From an alpha proteobacterium HIMB59 (GTDB lineage: Bacteria > Pseudomonadota > Alphaproteobacteria > HIMB59): a stretch of 64,000 nucleotides of DNA. How positions within the stretch are numbered: the stretch's first letter is position 1; the number at the start of each line of letters is the position of its first letter. The stretch covers positions 1,302,001 to 1,366,000 of the forward strand of contig CP003801.1 in assembly GCA_000299115.1 (NCBI GenBank), given 5' to 3'. Of the stretch, positions 54,211 to 63,328 are shown one piece after another. Position numbers and translations under genes: made by a program. Under the pieces are notes generated by a model, which was given only the letters and a program-made list of their open reading frames with translations, was not told the DNA's origin and did no database searches.

Positions 54211-55357
54211 ATAAAAAACCTATTAAAGTGAAATTAATTGATGCATTCCAGTTATTGTAAAAATTAGACATTGAAGAAATAGGCCAAAATATACAAATCG
54301 ACAAAACAACAAATCCAACATATTTTGAATTATAAAGTTTTAGATCGATAATTCTTTTTCCTATAAAAAAAATAAATAAAGATAACCCCGTCATTCCTAT
54401 AATGCCTGTTTCTGAGAGAGTTTCTAGATATAAATTGTGAGGATGGGTGGCGCAGGGGTCAACAGTTGTAGAAATTTTATTTAAAATATTAGGGTCACTA
54501 CAAATCTCTCTGAATGTTTTAAAACCTGATCCTGTAATTGGATTTTCTAAGAAAATATTAATGGCTGCCAAATAATGGGCGCCATGACCAGTATCTTTAA
54601 AATTAGATAATGCATAAAAAAACTCCATATATTTAAAATTTTTTTCAGGAAAAAATAAAAAGAAAAAAAGCAGTGATATGAAAAATAAAATCATAGTAAT
54701 AAATAAAAATTTGTACTTTTTGGTGAAGAGAAGAATTAGAAAAACACCAAAAATAAATAAAATTAAGGCCATTCTTTCACCTGATAAAACTATAGAAACA
54801 AAAGAAATAATTAAAATAAGAGAAAATATTAAATTTTTATTTAGATACAAAAAATAACCAATGATAGGTAGAGATAATTTCATTATATAAGTGCCAATTA
54901 TATATTCATCGTCAAATGGTCCATTCAATCTTTGTCTATTTACTTGCATATTTGCTTCAATTCCAAAAAGATCTTTTCCATAATTATATTGAACTAATAA
55001 ATCAAAGAATAAAAAACAAACTATAAATAGTAAAAAATACATAAATACATTTATAATTTTTTCTTCAACAAAATATAAAAATAATAGTAAATAAAAAAAA
55101 TACCTAAAATCTACAAGAGACTCTAAAAATGATAATTTTATATCTATTGAAAATAAAGATGTTAAAAAAATAATTAAATAACATCCTAGAATAAATTTTA
55201 AATTAGTATCATTTAAATCAAGTTTTTTTATGATAAATAAAAAAACTCCAATTATAGCAGATAAAGTTAGTATAATATCAGGAATAGCTGGGCCAGTTAT
55301 TAAAGTTAAAATAATTAAAAAAACAAAGGAGTTTCTAATATATAAGTTTTTATCCAT
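54164..55357 (-). CDS. O-antigen ligase-like membrane protein (WaaL/Wzy superfamily)
   Basis: 397 residues, about 11 membrane segments and a large periplasmic loop (about 237-312) containing NPITGSGFKTF and THPHNLYLE with His305 and His307. SGERMAL (192-198) is the conserved Arg-containing segment of the Wzy_C/WaaL fold. Such proteins ligate polysaccharide to lipid A core or polymerise repeat units; sequence does not distinguish these. It lies 4 bp downstream of the carbamoyltransferase-GT2 fusion gene. Confidence 0.85.
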   Translation of the reverse strand: MDKNLYIRNSFVFLIILTLITGPAIPDIILTLSAIIGVFLFIIKKLDLNDTNLKFILGCYLIIFLTSLFSIDIKLSFLESLVDFRYFFYLLLFLYFVEEKIINVFMYFLLFIVCFLFFDLLVQYNYGKDLFGIEANMQVNRQRLNGPFDDEYIIGTYIMKLSLPIIGYFLYLNKNLIFSLILIISFVSIVLSGERMALILFIFGVFLILLFTKKYKFLFITMILFFISLLFFFLFFPEKNFKYMEFFYALSNFKDTGHGAHYLAAINIFLENPITGSGFKTFREICSDPNILNKISTTVDPCATHPHNLYLETLSETGIIGMTGLSLFIFFIGKRIIDLKLYNSKYVGFVVLSICIFWPISSMSNFYNNWNASINFTLIGFLFIQKTDKPWKIFLKK

Positions 55358-55361
55358 TAAA

Positions 55362-57893
55362 TTAAGGTTTAGATTTTTTTAACTTGTTAATTAAAATAAA
55401 CAGATCAACTAAAAACCTATAACAAAATCCTTGAATAAAATAATAGATTAGTCCAGTTATTCCATCTCTAAAGCCTTTTTTTATAATAACAATGTAAAGA
55501 AAATAAAAAAAAGATCTTAAAAAAATTGGAGTTTTATAATAAAAATTGTATTTATTTTGTCTATTAATGGAAAAATTTGAGTATTCATTAACAAAACCAC
55601 TACGTATTTTTAAATGATTCGATGACTCTAATTTGGCATATTTAAGATGTTTTTTCATAAAATCTTTTATAGGCTTTAGATTATTCTCTATAAAATAATT
55701 TTTAGATTTGACAAGCATTCCCTTACTAACAATTATTTGCTCATCAACAAGATCATCAGAACATTTGCCATACCCAGTTTTCCATAATCTAAGAATATAT
55801 GACTCTGATTGATTGCCATATTTTAGGAGACTTCCTAAGAAAGTTATATGGCGTTTTACAAAAATACCAAAAAAATTCTTATTCATTAGATTTTTGAGCT
55901 CATCAATTAATTTTGTATTTAGTAGTTCATCAGCATCTATCCGTAAAGTATACTTTTTTTTGTATGGATTATTTTTTATGGCATAATTAATTTGATTTGA
56001 ATAATTATCAAATTTTCTTTGTTTATATTTAATTTTATATTTATTTAAAATTTCAACTGTATTGTCTGTAGAAAATGAGTCTATCACATAAATATTTTGA
56101 TTATATTTGAGTAAATTTTTAATTAATCTTTCGATATGAATACCTTCATTTAATGTAATACAAATAATTGACACATCATCTTTAAAAGATAATTTTTTAC
56201 GAGTGTATTCATTTTTTTTTAAGTAATAATTTCCTAAAAAAAGACTATCTAAGTCATTTCTTAAAAAACAATCAATAGCTTCAGAGGGATGAGTAACAAC
56301 GGGTTCATTTTCATTAAAAGATGTGTTTAATAATATAGGAATTTTGTATTCGTGAAAAAAATTTGAGATTAATTCATAATATATACCGTTTTGTTTGTTA
56401 ACTGTTTGCAGTCTACCTGTACCATCTTTATGCACCACAGAGGGTATCAATCTTTTTTTAGAATTTTTAAATTTTAATACTTTTACCATATAGGGGTCTG
56501 AACAATCTTTTGCTTCAAACCAATTTTTAGACTCAGACTCTAAAATAGAAGGTGCAAACGGCCTAAAACTCTCTCTTCTTTTAATTTTCTTATTGATTAA
56601 AGATTTCATATTTCTAAAAGTTGGATTGGCTAAAATTGACCTGTTTCCTAGTGATCTTGGACCCCACTCTAGTTTCCCCTGAAACCAACCTATTACCTTT
56701 CCCTTAGAAAGTTCACTGATAGCTTTAGATATTAAATCTTTTTTATTTAGTTTTTTAATTTCAAAAATATTACTAAATTCAGAGATATATTTACTAATTT
56801 CATTATTTGAATATTCAGGCCCAGTATAAATAGGAATGGGTTTTAGATTTTGAATATTTTTTTTATAGTTTTTATGAAAGTTAGCATAAATTGAACCTAT
56901 GGCCCCTCCAGCATCGTGGGGTGTTGCCCCGATATATAAATTTTTTATTTTTGAACAATTATTTAGTACTTTACCATTTAATAAAGAATTTAATGCACAC
57001 CCACCTGTAAGACAGAGATTACTATTTAAATTTGAGTATTTATTAATAATTTTAAAAACAATTTCTTCAAATTTTTTTTGAACTGAAAAAGCTACATCAA
57101 AATCTTTGAATTTTGAAAAAACCTTTTTTAATTTATCTGAGTATAAATTCTTATATTCAATTTGCTGATTAATATTATGTGTTTCAATTTCAGTTTTATG
57201 ATGAATAAAATAATCCAAATTTAGTTTAAAAAGATTTTTGTCACAATACTGAATCACATTATCCATTTCATTGATATATTTTTTACCATAAGCAGACATG
57301 CCCATTACTTTATATTCGTCTCCATAGTTTTTGAATCCTAGATATTGTGTAAAAGCTTGGTAAAATATTCCAAGAGAGTGAGGGAAATATACACTATCTA
57401 TTATTCTAAAATTATTTTTTTCAAATAAACCAATTAGTGAACTCTTTTGATCTCCAAAGCCATCAATACTTATTACAAGCGCATTTTTAAAACCAGAAGA
57501 ATAAAATGAATAAAATACATGACACTCATGATGATCAAAAAATTTTAATTTAGAGAAATTTTTTAAGCCAATTTCTTTTAATGAATCAATAACTTTTTTA
57601 TATTTAGATTTATTAACAATTTTTAATTTTCTTATTAATAAAGGATTTTTAATTATTGAATATATCTTGAAACTTAAGTTTTGTTTTTGATCAAAATTTA
57701 TACTTATAGAATGAAAATCATTAATTGTTATTTCAAGTTTTTTTAATGCATATTCAATCGAATTTTTTGGGAAACCAAACCAATTTTTTTTTCTATTTAA
57801 CCTTTCTTCTTCTATAGCAAAAATTATTGTTTCATCTTTAATTATAGCGATAGAAGAATTAGCATGAAAACAATTGATACCTAAATGATACAT
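55362..57893 (-). CDS. Carbamoyltransferase fused to a GT2 glycosyltransferase
   Basis: 843 residues. Residues 1 to about 335 match the NodU/CmcH/TobZ N-terminal domain: GINCFHANSS at 5-14, the metal-binding DHHECHVFYSFY at 120-131 (His121, His122, His125), ISIDGFGD at 141-148, LTGGCALNS at 295-303. Residues about 355-560 match the C-terminal Sua5/YrdC-like carbamoyltransferase domain: FQGKLEWGPRSLGNRSIL at 404-421, RPFAPSI at 444-450, LLNTSFN at 521-527. From about 574 a complete GT2 domain follows, with SIICITLNEG at 575-584, IDSFSTDNT at 604-612, RIDADE at 651-656, and two hydrophobic segments near the end (792-804, 813-835). The reading frame is continuous. Expected role: O-carbamoylation of a sugar plus transfer of a sugar. 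Confidence 0.88.
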   Translation of the reverse strand: MYHLGINCFHANSSIAIIKDETIIFAIEEERLNRKKNWFGFPKNSIEYALKKLEITINDFHSISINFDQKQNLSFKIYSIIKNPLLIRKLKIVNKSKYKKVIDSLKEIGLKNFSKLKFFDHHECHVFYSFYSSGFKNALVISIDGFGDQKSSLIGLFEKNNFRIIDSVYFPHSLGIFYQAFTQYLGFKNYGDEYKVMGMSAYGKKYINEMDNVIQYCDKNLFKLNLDYFIHHKTEIETHNINQQIEYKNLYSDKLKKVFSKFKDFDVAFSVQKKFEEIVFKIINKYSNLNSNLCLTGGCALNSLLNGKVLNNCSKIKNLYIGATPHDAGGAIGSIYANFHKNYKKNIQNLKPIPIYTGPEYSNNEISKYISEFSNIFEIKKLNKKDLISKAISELSKGKVIGWFQGKLEWGPRSLGNRSILANPTFRNMKSLINKKIKRRESFRPFAPSILESESKNWFEAKDCSDPYMVKVLKFKNSKKRLIPSVVHKDGTGRLQTVNKQNGIYYELISNFFHEYKIPILLNTSFNENEPVVTHPSEAIDCFLRNDLDSLFLGNYYLKKNEYTRKKLSFKDDVSIICITLNEGIHIERLIKNLLKYNQNIYVIDSFSTDNTVEILNKYKIKYKQRKFDNYSNQINYAIKNNPYKKKYTLRIDADELLNTKLIDELKNLMNKNFFGIFVKRHITFLGSLLKYGNQSESYILRLWKTGYGKCSDDLVDEQIIVSKGMLVKSKNYFIENNLKPIKDFMKKHLKYAKLESSNHLKIRSGFVNEYSNFSINRQNKYNFYYKTPIFLRSFFYFLYIVIIKKGFRDGITGLIYYFIQGFCYRFLVDLFILINKLKKSKP

Positions 57894-57903
57894 AAGAATT
57901 TAA

Positions 57904-57928
57904 AATTTATATAATTAGTCTATAAATT
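57904..57928. promoter_or_regulatory. 8-bp inverted repeat between the fusion gene and the asnB-like gene
   Basis: AATTTATA (57904-57911) and TATAAATT (57921-57928), 9 nt apart, in the 43-bp divergent gap. TATAAT-like boxes for both directions overlap it. It is made only of A and T, so it may be chance. Confidence 0.2.
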
Positions 57929-57936
57929 GAAATAAA

Positions 57937-59601
57937 ATGTGTGGTTTTTTAATAACTTGTGACAATAATATTCAAATAGATAAATTCAATAAATCTTTTG
58001 AACAAATTCGGTCTCGCGGTCCAGATGAAAGTAGGATAACACAGCACAAAAATATACTTAAGATGGGTTTCCATCGATTATCAATAATTGATGATCATGA
58101 AAGAAGCATGCAGCCTTTTTTTTATAAAAATAAAATTCTTTTATATAACGGTGAATTTTATAATTATGTTCATATAAAAAAAAAAATTCAAAACAATCAT
58201 AAGATAGAATTCCATACCAACTCAGATACAGAAGTGTTTCTACAAAATATTTTAATAAATGGCATTGAAGGTTATGAAGATATTATTGGTATGTTTGCCT
58301 TTGCAATTTTTGATAAAGAAAAAAATGAAATTAAGTTTGGGAGAGATAACTTTGGCATTAAACCACTATACTATTATTTTGATCATAAATCTCTTATCAT
58401 TTCATCTAGTATCAAATCAGTAAATATAATAGCTCAACAAAAAATCAATAATTTTAATTTAATAAATTTTAATAAATATGGTTTTACATATGGTGATGAA
58501 ACTATTTATCAAAATATAAATGAATGTAAGCCTGGTATTGAATATACAATAGATTTAAATATGAAAACTTTACGTTCAAAAAGTTTTTTTAATTTAAAAA
58601 ATATAATTTCAAATCAAAAAAATAATTTCATAAATAATAAAGTAGATTATTTTAAAGAAAATATCAAACTTCACTTAGTTTCTGATGTAAAAAGCTGTGT
58701 TTTAAAATCTAATGGGATAGATTCAAACTTAATTGCATACTATAAAAATGAAATTCAAAAAAAGAATGAATATATTTATTTTGATAAAAATAATATTAAT
58801 TTTAAAATCCAACATTCTCAACAAAACTTTAATTCGATTAGTTTAAGTGAAGATGAATATCAAAATTATTTTCATGAGTATTTAGACTCACTTGAGTACC
58901 CTACTATTGATGGTTTCAATACTTACTTAATTACTAAAATTTCAAATCAAAATAAATACAAAGTCTGTCTTTCTGGATTAGGATTGGATGAAATATTTGA
59001 TGGATATGGCATAAGTAAAAAGATTAGACTAGCAAAAATTCTTAATTCATTAAAATTTTTTAAAAAATTTACATACAAGCCAAATAACATCAAAATTGAT
59101 AAGTTAATTAGTTGTGCAAACTGTAGTGACATACTAGATTATTATTTAGAGATAAGGAAGATTTCGACCCAAAAAAATTTGTTTAAGAAATTTGAAACAA
59201 AGGAAATTGAAAATCACAGATTAAAATTAAAAACATTAATGCTTGAGAGTTTATCTATAACAAATATCTCCACTTATAAAAAAAATGATTTGATTAAATT
59301 ATTTGAATTCGAATTTTACCTAAAGAATCAACTTTTAAAAGATAGTGATTTTTTTTCTATGCTTAATTCTGTTGAATTAAGAGTGCCATTTGTTGAGAAA
59401 ATGTTCATCGAAAACATATCAGTTGACAACCCCAATAATATAAACAAAAGAAAATATCTATTTCTGAATTACAAATCCATACTTAATAATTTAAATATTG
59501 AAAAACAAAAAGAAGGTTTTATTGCTCATAATTTTTATAAATTAAAAGGAATAAAAAATTATGAAAATATAATCAACATTGTAAATAAAAAATTTATTTG
59601 A
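57937..59601 (+). CDS. Asparagine synthetase-like glutamine amidotransferase
   Basis: 554 residues. The N-terminal class II glutaminase domain begins with the nucleophile Cys2 (MCGF) and has RGPDES at 27-32, YNGEFYNY at 70-77 and NSDTEV at 95-100. The synthetase domain has its PP-loop as SNGIDSN (258-264) instead of SGGxDSS, and SGLGLDEIFDGYG (346-358), where AsnB has SGLGxDExFxGY. PTIDGFNTYL and ELRVPFVEK fit as well. Members in O-antigen clusters, such as WbpS, are thought to amidate uronic acids. The changed PP-loop makes synthetase activity uncertain. Confidence 0.88.
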   Translation: MCGFLITCDNNIQIDKFNKSFEQIRSRGPDESRITQHKNILKMGFHRLSIIDDHERSMQPFFYKNKILLYNGEFYNYVHIKKKIQNNHKIEFHTNSDTEVFLQNILINGIEGYEDIIGMFAFAIFDKEKNEIKFGRDNFGIKPLYYYFDHKSLIISSSIKSVNIIAQQKINNFNLINFNKYGFTYGDETIYQNINECKPGIEYTIDLNMKTLRSKSFFNLKNIISNQKNNFINNKVDYFKENIKLHLVSDVKSCVLKSNGIDSNLIAYYKNEIQKKNEYIYFDKNNINFKIQHSQQNFNSISLSEDEYQNYFHEYLDSLEYPTIDGFNTYLITKISNQNKYKVCLSGLGLDEIFDGYGISKKIRLAKILNSLKFFKKFTYKPNNIKIDKLISCANCSDILDYYLEIRKISTQKNLFKKFETKEIENHRLKLKTLMLESLSITNISTYKKNDLIKLFEFEFYLKNQLLKDSDFFSMLNSVELRVPFVEKMFIENISVDNPNNINKRKYLFLNYKSILNNLNIEKQKEGFIAHNFYKLKGIKNYENIINIVNKKFI

Positions 59602-60701
59602 AAATCTTAGTAATTATTCCATCATTTTACCCATATATTGAAAATGGAGGACCCATTATTTATTTAAATAAATTATTTAAAAAATTATCTAGTAATAAAA
59701 TAAATATAACAGTTTTAACCTCAAAATATAGTTACACCAATAAAGAACATAAAATAAAATCTGCGTTAAATATTAATAAAAATTATGAAGTTAAATATTA
59801 TCCAATAACTTTTGGAAAAGTTTCGATAAAATTATGTTATTCGATTATCAAAGAAATCAATAAATATGATTATGTATACTTTAATAGTTTTTTTAATATA
59901 TATCTGATTACTACTCTTTTATTTAGTAATAAAAAAATCTTTCTTAGCCCAAGAGGACAGTTGATAGCTGAAAATATTAAGAAAAAAAACCATTTTATAA
60001 AATATTTATTTATTAAAATAATAAATATTTTTGATAAAAAAATATTTTATATTTTTAGTTCAAATTTTGAATTAATAAATAATTTGTACTCGAAAATTTA
60101 CAAATATGAATTAATTCCTAATTCTGCTAGTTATGAACCCATTAAAGTTACTCAAGATATATTTCGAAAAAAAAGTAAATTCAAAACTAAAAAGATATTA
60201 ACAATATCTAGATTATCAAAAAGAAAAAATATAGATTTAATATTAAAAGCGGCGGCAATTTTACGAAACTTTTATTTTGAAATTATTGGGCCTGACTTTG
60301 GCCAATTGAATCAATTATTTGATCAAGTAGAAAAAAATAAATTGAAAAACGTAACTATTATAGAGTCTCTTACAACAGAGCAGATTAGAAAAAAATTTAT
60401 TGAAAGCTATATTTTCTTACTTCCTTCAGAAAATGAAAACTTTGGTAATGTTTTTCTAGAGTCTATATTGCATTTTGTTCCTATAATTACGATAAGAGGT
60501 TCTTATTGGGATGAGATAATAAAACAAAACAATGTAGGACTTAGTACCAAAAAATGTGAAAAGGATATTGTCTTAAAAATCAAGCAATTAGATAATTTAT
60601 ATGCTACATTAAAATTAAATGAATTTAAAAATGTTCAAAAAATTCATAATACAGAAATGATCTCAAATAAATTCTTAAAAACTTTTCATGCGAATTGTTA
60701 A
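59598..60701 (+). CDS. GT4 family glycosyltransferase
   Basis: GT-B fold transferase of 367 residues. The N-terminal acceptor domain starts KILVIIPSFYPYIENGGP with the glycine-containing loop, and the C-terminal donor domain has TISRLSKRKNIDLILKAA and SENENFGNVFLES, with the E-x7-E motif of the family. SYWDEII follows. The start is TTG at 59598 in a TTGA overlap with the AsnB-like gene; there is no other nearby start. It overlaps the acyltransferase gene by 14 bp. Confidence 0.9.
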   Translation: MKILVIIPSFYPYIENGGPIIYLNKLFKKLSSNKINITVLTSKYSYTNKEHKIKSALNINKNYEVKYYPITFGKVSIKLCYSIIKEINKYDYVYFNSFFNIYLITTLLFSNKKIFLSPRGQLIAENIKKKNHFIKYLFIKIINIFDKKIFYIFSSNFELINNLYSKIYKYELIPNSASYEPIKVTQDIFRKKSKFKTKKILTISRLSKRKNIDLILKAAAILRNFYFEIIGPDFGQLNQLFDQVEKNKLKNVTIIESLTTEQIRKKFIESYIFLLPSENENFGNVFLESILHFVPIITIRGSYWDEIIKQNNVGLSTKKCEKDIVLKIKQLDNLYATLKLNEFKNVQKIHNTEMISNKFLKTFHANC

Positions 60702-61140
60702 AAACCAAATCAGAGATATTAAATATGGGAAAAATGTAAAAATATATGAACCAGTTAATCTATATGAGTGTGAATTTTCAGATAATGTCAAGATTGGACC
60801 ATTTGTTGAAATTCAAAAAAACGTAGTTATTGGGAAAAATACTACAATATCAAGTCATTCATTTATATGTGAACTTGTAACAATTGGGGAGAATTGTTTT
60901 ATTTCTCATGGGGTAATGTTTACAAACGATTTATTCAAAAATGGTAGCTTAGGTGGTTCTCAGGAAAAATGGAAATCTACAAATATTGGAAATAATGTAC
61001 TTATAGGAAGTAATTCTACAATTCTTCCCGTAGAAATCTGTGATAATGTAGTAATTGGTGCCGGAAGTGTAGTTACCAAAAGTATTAAAAAGTCTGGAAT
61101 TTATTTTGGGGTGCCGGCAAAATTCATAAGAGAATTATGA
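60688..61140 (+). CDS. Hexapeptide-repeat acyltransferase, WlbB/WbpD-like
   Basis: 150 residues built of left-handed beta-helix hexapeptide repeats ([LIV]-G-x4) throughout: VKIGPF, VVIGKN, VTIGEN, TNIGNN, VLIGSN, VVIGAGS. The SHGVMFTNDLF insertion and GVPAKFIREL end match acetyltransferases of nucleotide-sugar pathways. It probably N- or O-acetylates a sugar. The last 40 bp overlap the convergent FkbM gene. Confidence 0.9.
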   Translation: MRIVKNQIRDIKYGKNVKIYEPVNLYECEFSDNVKIGPFVEIQKNVVIGKNTTISSHSFICELVTIGENCFISHGVMFTNDLFKNGSLGGSQEKWKSTNIGNNVLIGSNSTILPVEICDNVVIGAGSVVTKSIKKSGIYFGVPAKFIREL

Positions 61141-61949
61141 AAACTATAATTAGAAGCTATAACATGTCCATTAAAATTGTCAGACAATGTTATGACATTA
61201 TATAAATCGTCTTTGATAAAAAAATAATTATAATTAATTTTTTTAAAAAAGGTTACAGTCTCCTCTGAAATGCACTCTATATAAATGAAACAATTATTAT
61301 TTTTTAGAATTTTTTTCATGCCCTTTAAAACATTAAGTTCATGACCTTCGGTATCAATTTTAATTAGAATATTTTGACCAAAATAATCAAAATAATCATC
61401 AAAAATTTTTAAATTTATAATTTTAAATTTATCTAAATTAAAATATTTATCTGGACTTAAAGAAATATTTCCAAGATTTGGAGAATTGTTAGAAAAAAAT
61501 ATTTTTTCACGTTTGTTTTTATTTGATAGACCAAAATTATAGGTTTTAATATTACTATTGTTGATAGAGCAATTAATATTTAATTTTTCAAAATTATTTG
61601 GGAAGGGTTCAAATGACAAAGTTTCAATCTTATAGGAAATAGGTAATGAAAAATATCCAATATTAGCACCAATATCTAAAAATAAATTAAAATTATTTGA
61701 CTTAATTAAATTTTGAAAAAATCTTAAAAGTGCAATTTCGTGACCCTTGAAGAATATCATGCCCCATTCTATATAAGATGAAGTATTACAAAGAAATTTA
61801 GCTTGATTAATTTTTATAATTTTTTCAACGTTTTTATACTTTCCATGAAAAATTTTATCAGGATTATAAATTCTACGAATTATACTTATCTTGAATGGAA
61901 AAAAAGGTATTAAAGAAATTATTTTTGAAAAAAAAAATCTAAAATTCAT
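61101..61949 (-). CDS. FkbM family methyltransferase
   Basis: 282 residues with SAM-binding motif LDIGANIGYF at 91-100, SFEPFP at 112-117 and the family hallmark KIDTEGHE at 197-204. FkbM-type enzymes O-methylate sugars or other small molecules and are common in polysaccharide clusters. The ATG is in an ATGA overlap with the upstream polymerase-like gene. Confidence 0.9.
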   Translation of the reverse strand: MNFRFFFSKIISLIPFFPFKISIIRRIYNPDKIFHGKYKNVEKIIKINQAKFLCNTSSYIEWGMIFFKGHEIALLRFFQNLIKSNNFNLFLDIGANIGYFSLPISYKIETLSFEPFPNNFEKLNINCSINNSNIKTYNFGLSNKNKREKIFFSNNSPNLGNISLSPDKYFNLDKFKIINLKIFDDYFDYFGQNILIKIDTEGHELNVLKGMKKILKNNNCFIYIECISEETVTFFKKINYNYFFIKDDLYNVITLSDNFNGHVIASNYSFHNSLMNFAGTPK

Positions 61950-63328
61950 TTTAGTTTTTTGTATTTACATAGATATAAAAAAGAAATAATTAAAAATAAT
62001 AAATAGTAAATATGACCAACAGCTAGAGACAAATTATTTTGAAAATTAAAAATGCAAAATAATATTGGCACAAGTACAAAATTATAATTTCTAAAAAATT
62101 TAATAATAAAAAGATAAGGAAATAAAAAAAGGGTAAATATTAAAGGTGATATAATAAAACCATAATAAGAAAAATTCACGAATGACTCAGCAAAAAAATT
62201 AATAGGTCTTGAATGTGAGGATTCATACCTCATTAAACCATATTTTTTTGGTAAACTTCCTCCAAATTTTTCAGTTGGTTTATTGGGGAAAATAAACCTA
62301 GGTACAAATTTAAAAAAAAGATTTTTATAAGTATCCCCCAATAAATAATATGAATTATTTTCATGAAAAAAAATATTGTAATTATTTAATTCTCTTAAAA
62401 AATCATATCTGGATAAAAAATTATTACTAAATTTATCTAAATTAAATGAACTTAAATCAATATTATTAAAATTATTTACTTTATTACTTTCTTTATAAAT
62501 AAACTTCTTATCACTTAGATATTTTTTACAATATGAACCAACAGAAATATTATCACAATTAAAATTATCTAAACTCGAAATAGCGTAATCATAACTTGTT
62601 AAATATTTTTCTTTTGAACAAATAAATTTATCACTTTTAATTATTGAGGTGGATCTTAAATAATCTCTAATTAGGAAAGATATAAGAAAAATGATAAATA
62701 AAAATGTAGAGTAAATTATTATTTTTTTAATTTTATTATTTTCCTCTAATAAAAGAAAAAAAATAATAATTAACATGTATGAAGCTAAATCATAAATTGA
62801 GCCAAGGAATACCTGAAGTAAAATTAGTAAATTAAATAATATAAAAAAATATGTAATAAAATTATTTTTTAATTTCAATTTATTAACTATTCCAAAAACT
62901 ATATAGAAAATAATATAATCGAATGATCCAATTAGATAAAATATTTGTGAGTATTTATTGATCACATTACATTGAGAAAATAAAATAAAAATTTTATTAA
63001 TTAAGATTAAAAATAAAATTATTCTAAAATAAATATCTTTGGTTAATATCTCGTAATTTTGAATTTTATAAAATTTAATTTTTAAAATCTTAATAGTAAA
63101 GAATAAAAAAAAAATTAGACTTAGTGTTGAAAGAATAATAAAAATTAAACTAGCTACTAATAAATAATAATCATTAGCATAGTAATCACGATAAGGGATT
63201 TTAAGAAAATAATTTTCAAAATAATATCCATTTATTTTAAAATTAAGAATTGAAAATATTAATGAGACATAAATTGGAACAAATAGCAGACTAATAGCTA
63301 GTAATGTTTTATTAAAATTTTTTACCAT
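61946..63328 (-). CDS. Wzy-like polysaccharide polymerase membrane protein
   Basis: About 460 residues with some ten membrane segments and one large loop (about 230-355). That loop ends in FVPRFIFPNKPTEKFG, then ESSHSRPINFFAESFVNFSYYG, which follows the pattern of oligosaccharide repeat-unit polymerases (R-x-[IL]-P-R-x2-[FW]-P-x-KP ... E-x3-NFG/S-x-x-G). The frame extends one codon to a TTG at 63331, but I prefer the ATG at 63328. It overlaps the downstream FkbM gene by 4 bp and the upstream glycosyltransferase by 17 bp. Confidence 0.75.
   Translation of the reverse strand: MVKNFNKTLLAISLLFVPIYVSLIFSILNFKINGYYFENYFLKIPYRDYYANDYYLLVASLIFIILSTLSLIFFLFFTIKILKIKFYKIQNYEILTKDIYFRIILFLILINKIFILFSQCNVINKYSQIFYLIGSFDYIIFYIVFGIVNKLKLKNNFITYFFILFNLLILLQVFLGSIYDLASYMLIIIFFLLLEENNKIKKIIIYSTFLFIIFLISFLIRDYLRSTSIIKSDKFICSKEKYLTSYDYAISSLDNFNCDNISVGSYCKKYLSDKKFIYKESNKVNNFNNIDLSSFNLDKFSNNFLSRYDFLRELNNYNIFFHENNSYYLLGDTYKNLFFKFVPRFIFPNKPTEKFGGSLPKKYGLMRYESSHSRPINFFAESFVNFSYYGFIISPLIFTLFLFPYLFIIKFFRNYNFVLVPILFCIFNFQNNLSLAVGHIYYLLFLIISFLYLCKYKKLK

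Noticed and set aside
55362-57893. Possibility that the carbamoyltransferase and GT2 parts are two genes
   Set aside because: No stop or internal start with a ribosome-binding site was seen around residues 560-575; the frame is continuous, so I call one fused gene.
62640-63300. Very A/T-rich low-complexity runs in the Wzy-like gene, considered as a non-coding or replication-origin-like stretch
   Set aside because: The frame is uninterrupted and encodes membrane helices; Ile/Phe/Leu/Asn/Lys codons explain the composition. No DnaA-box cluster was seen.
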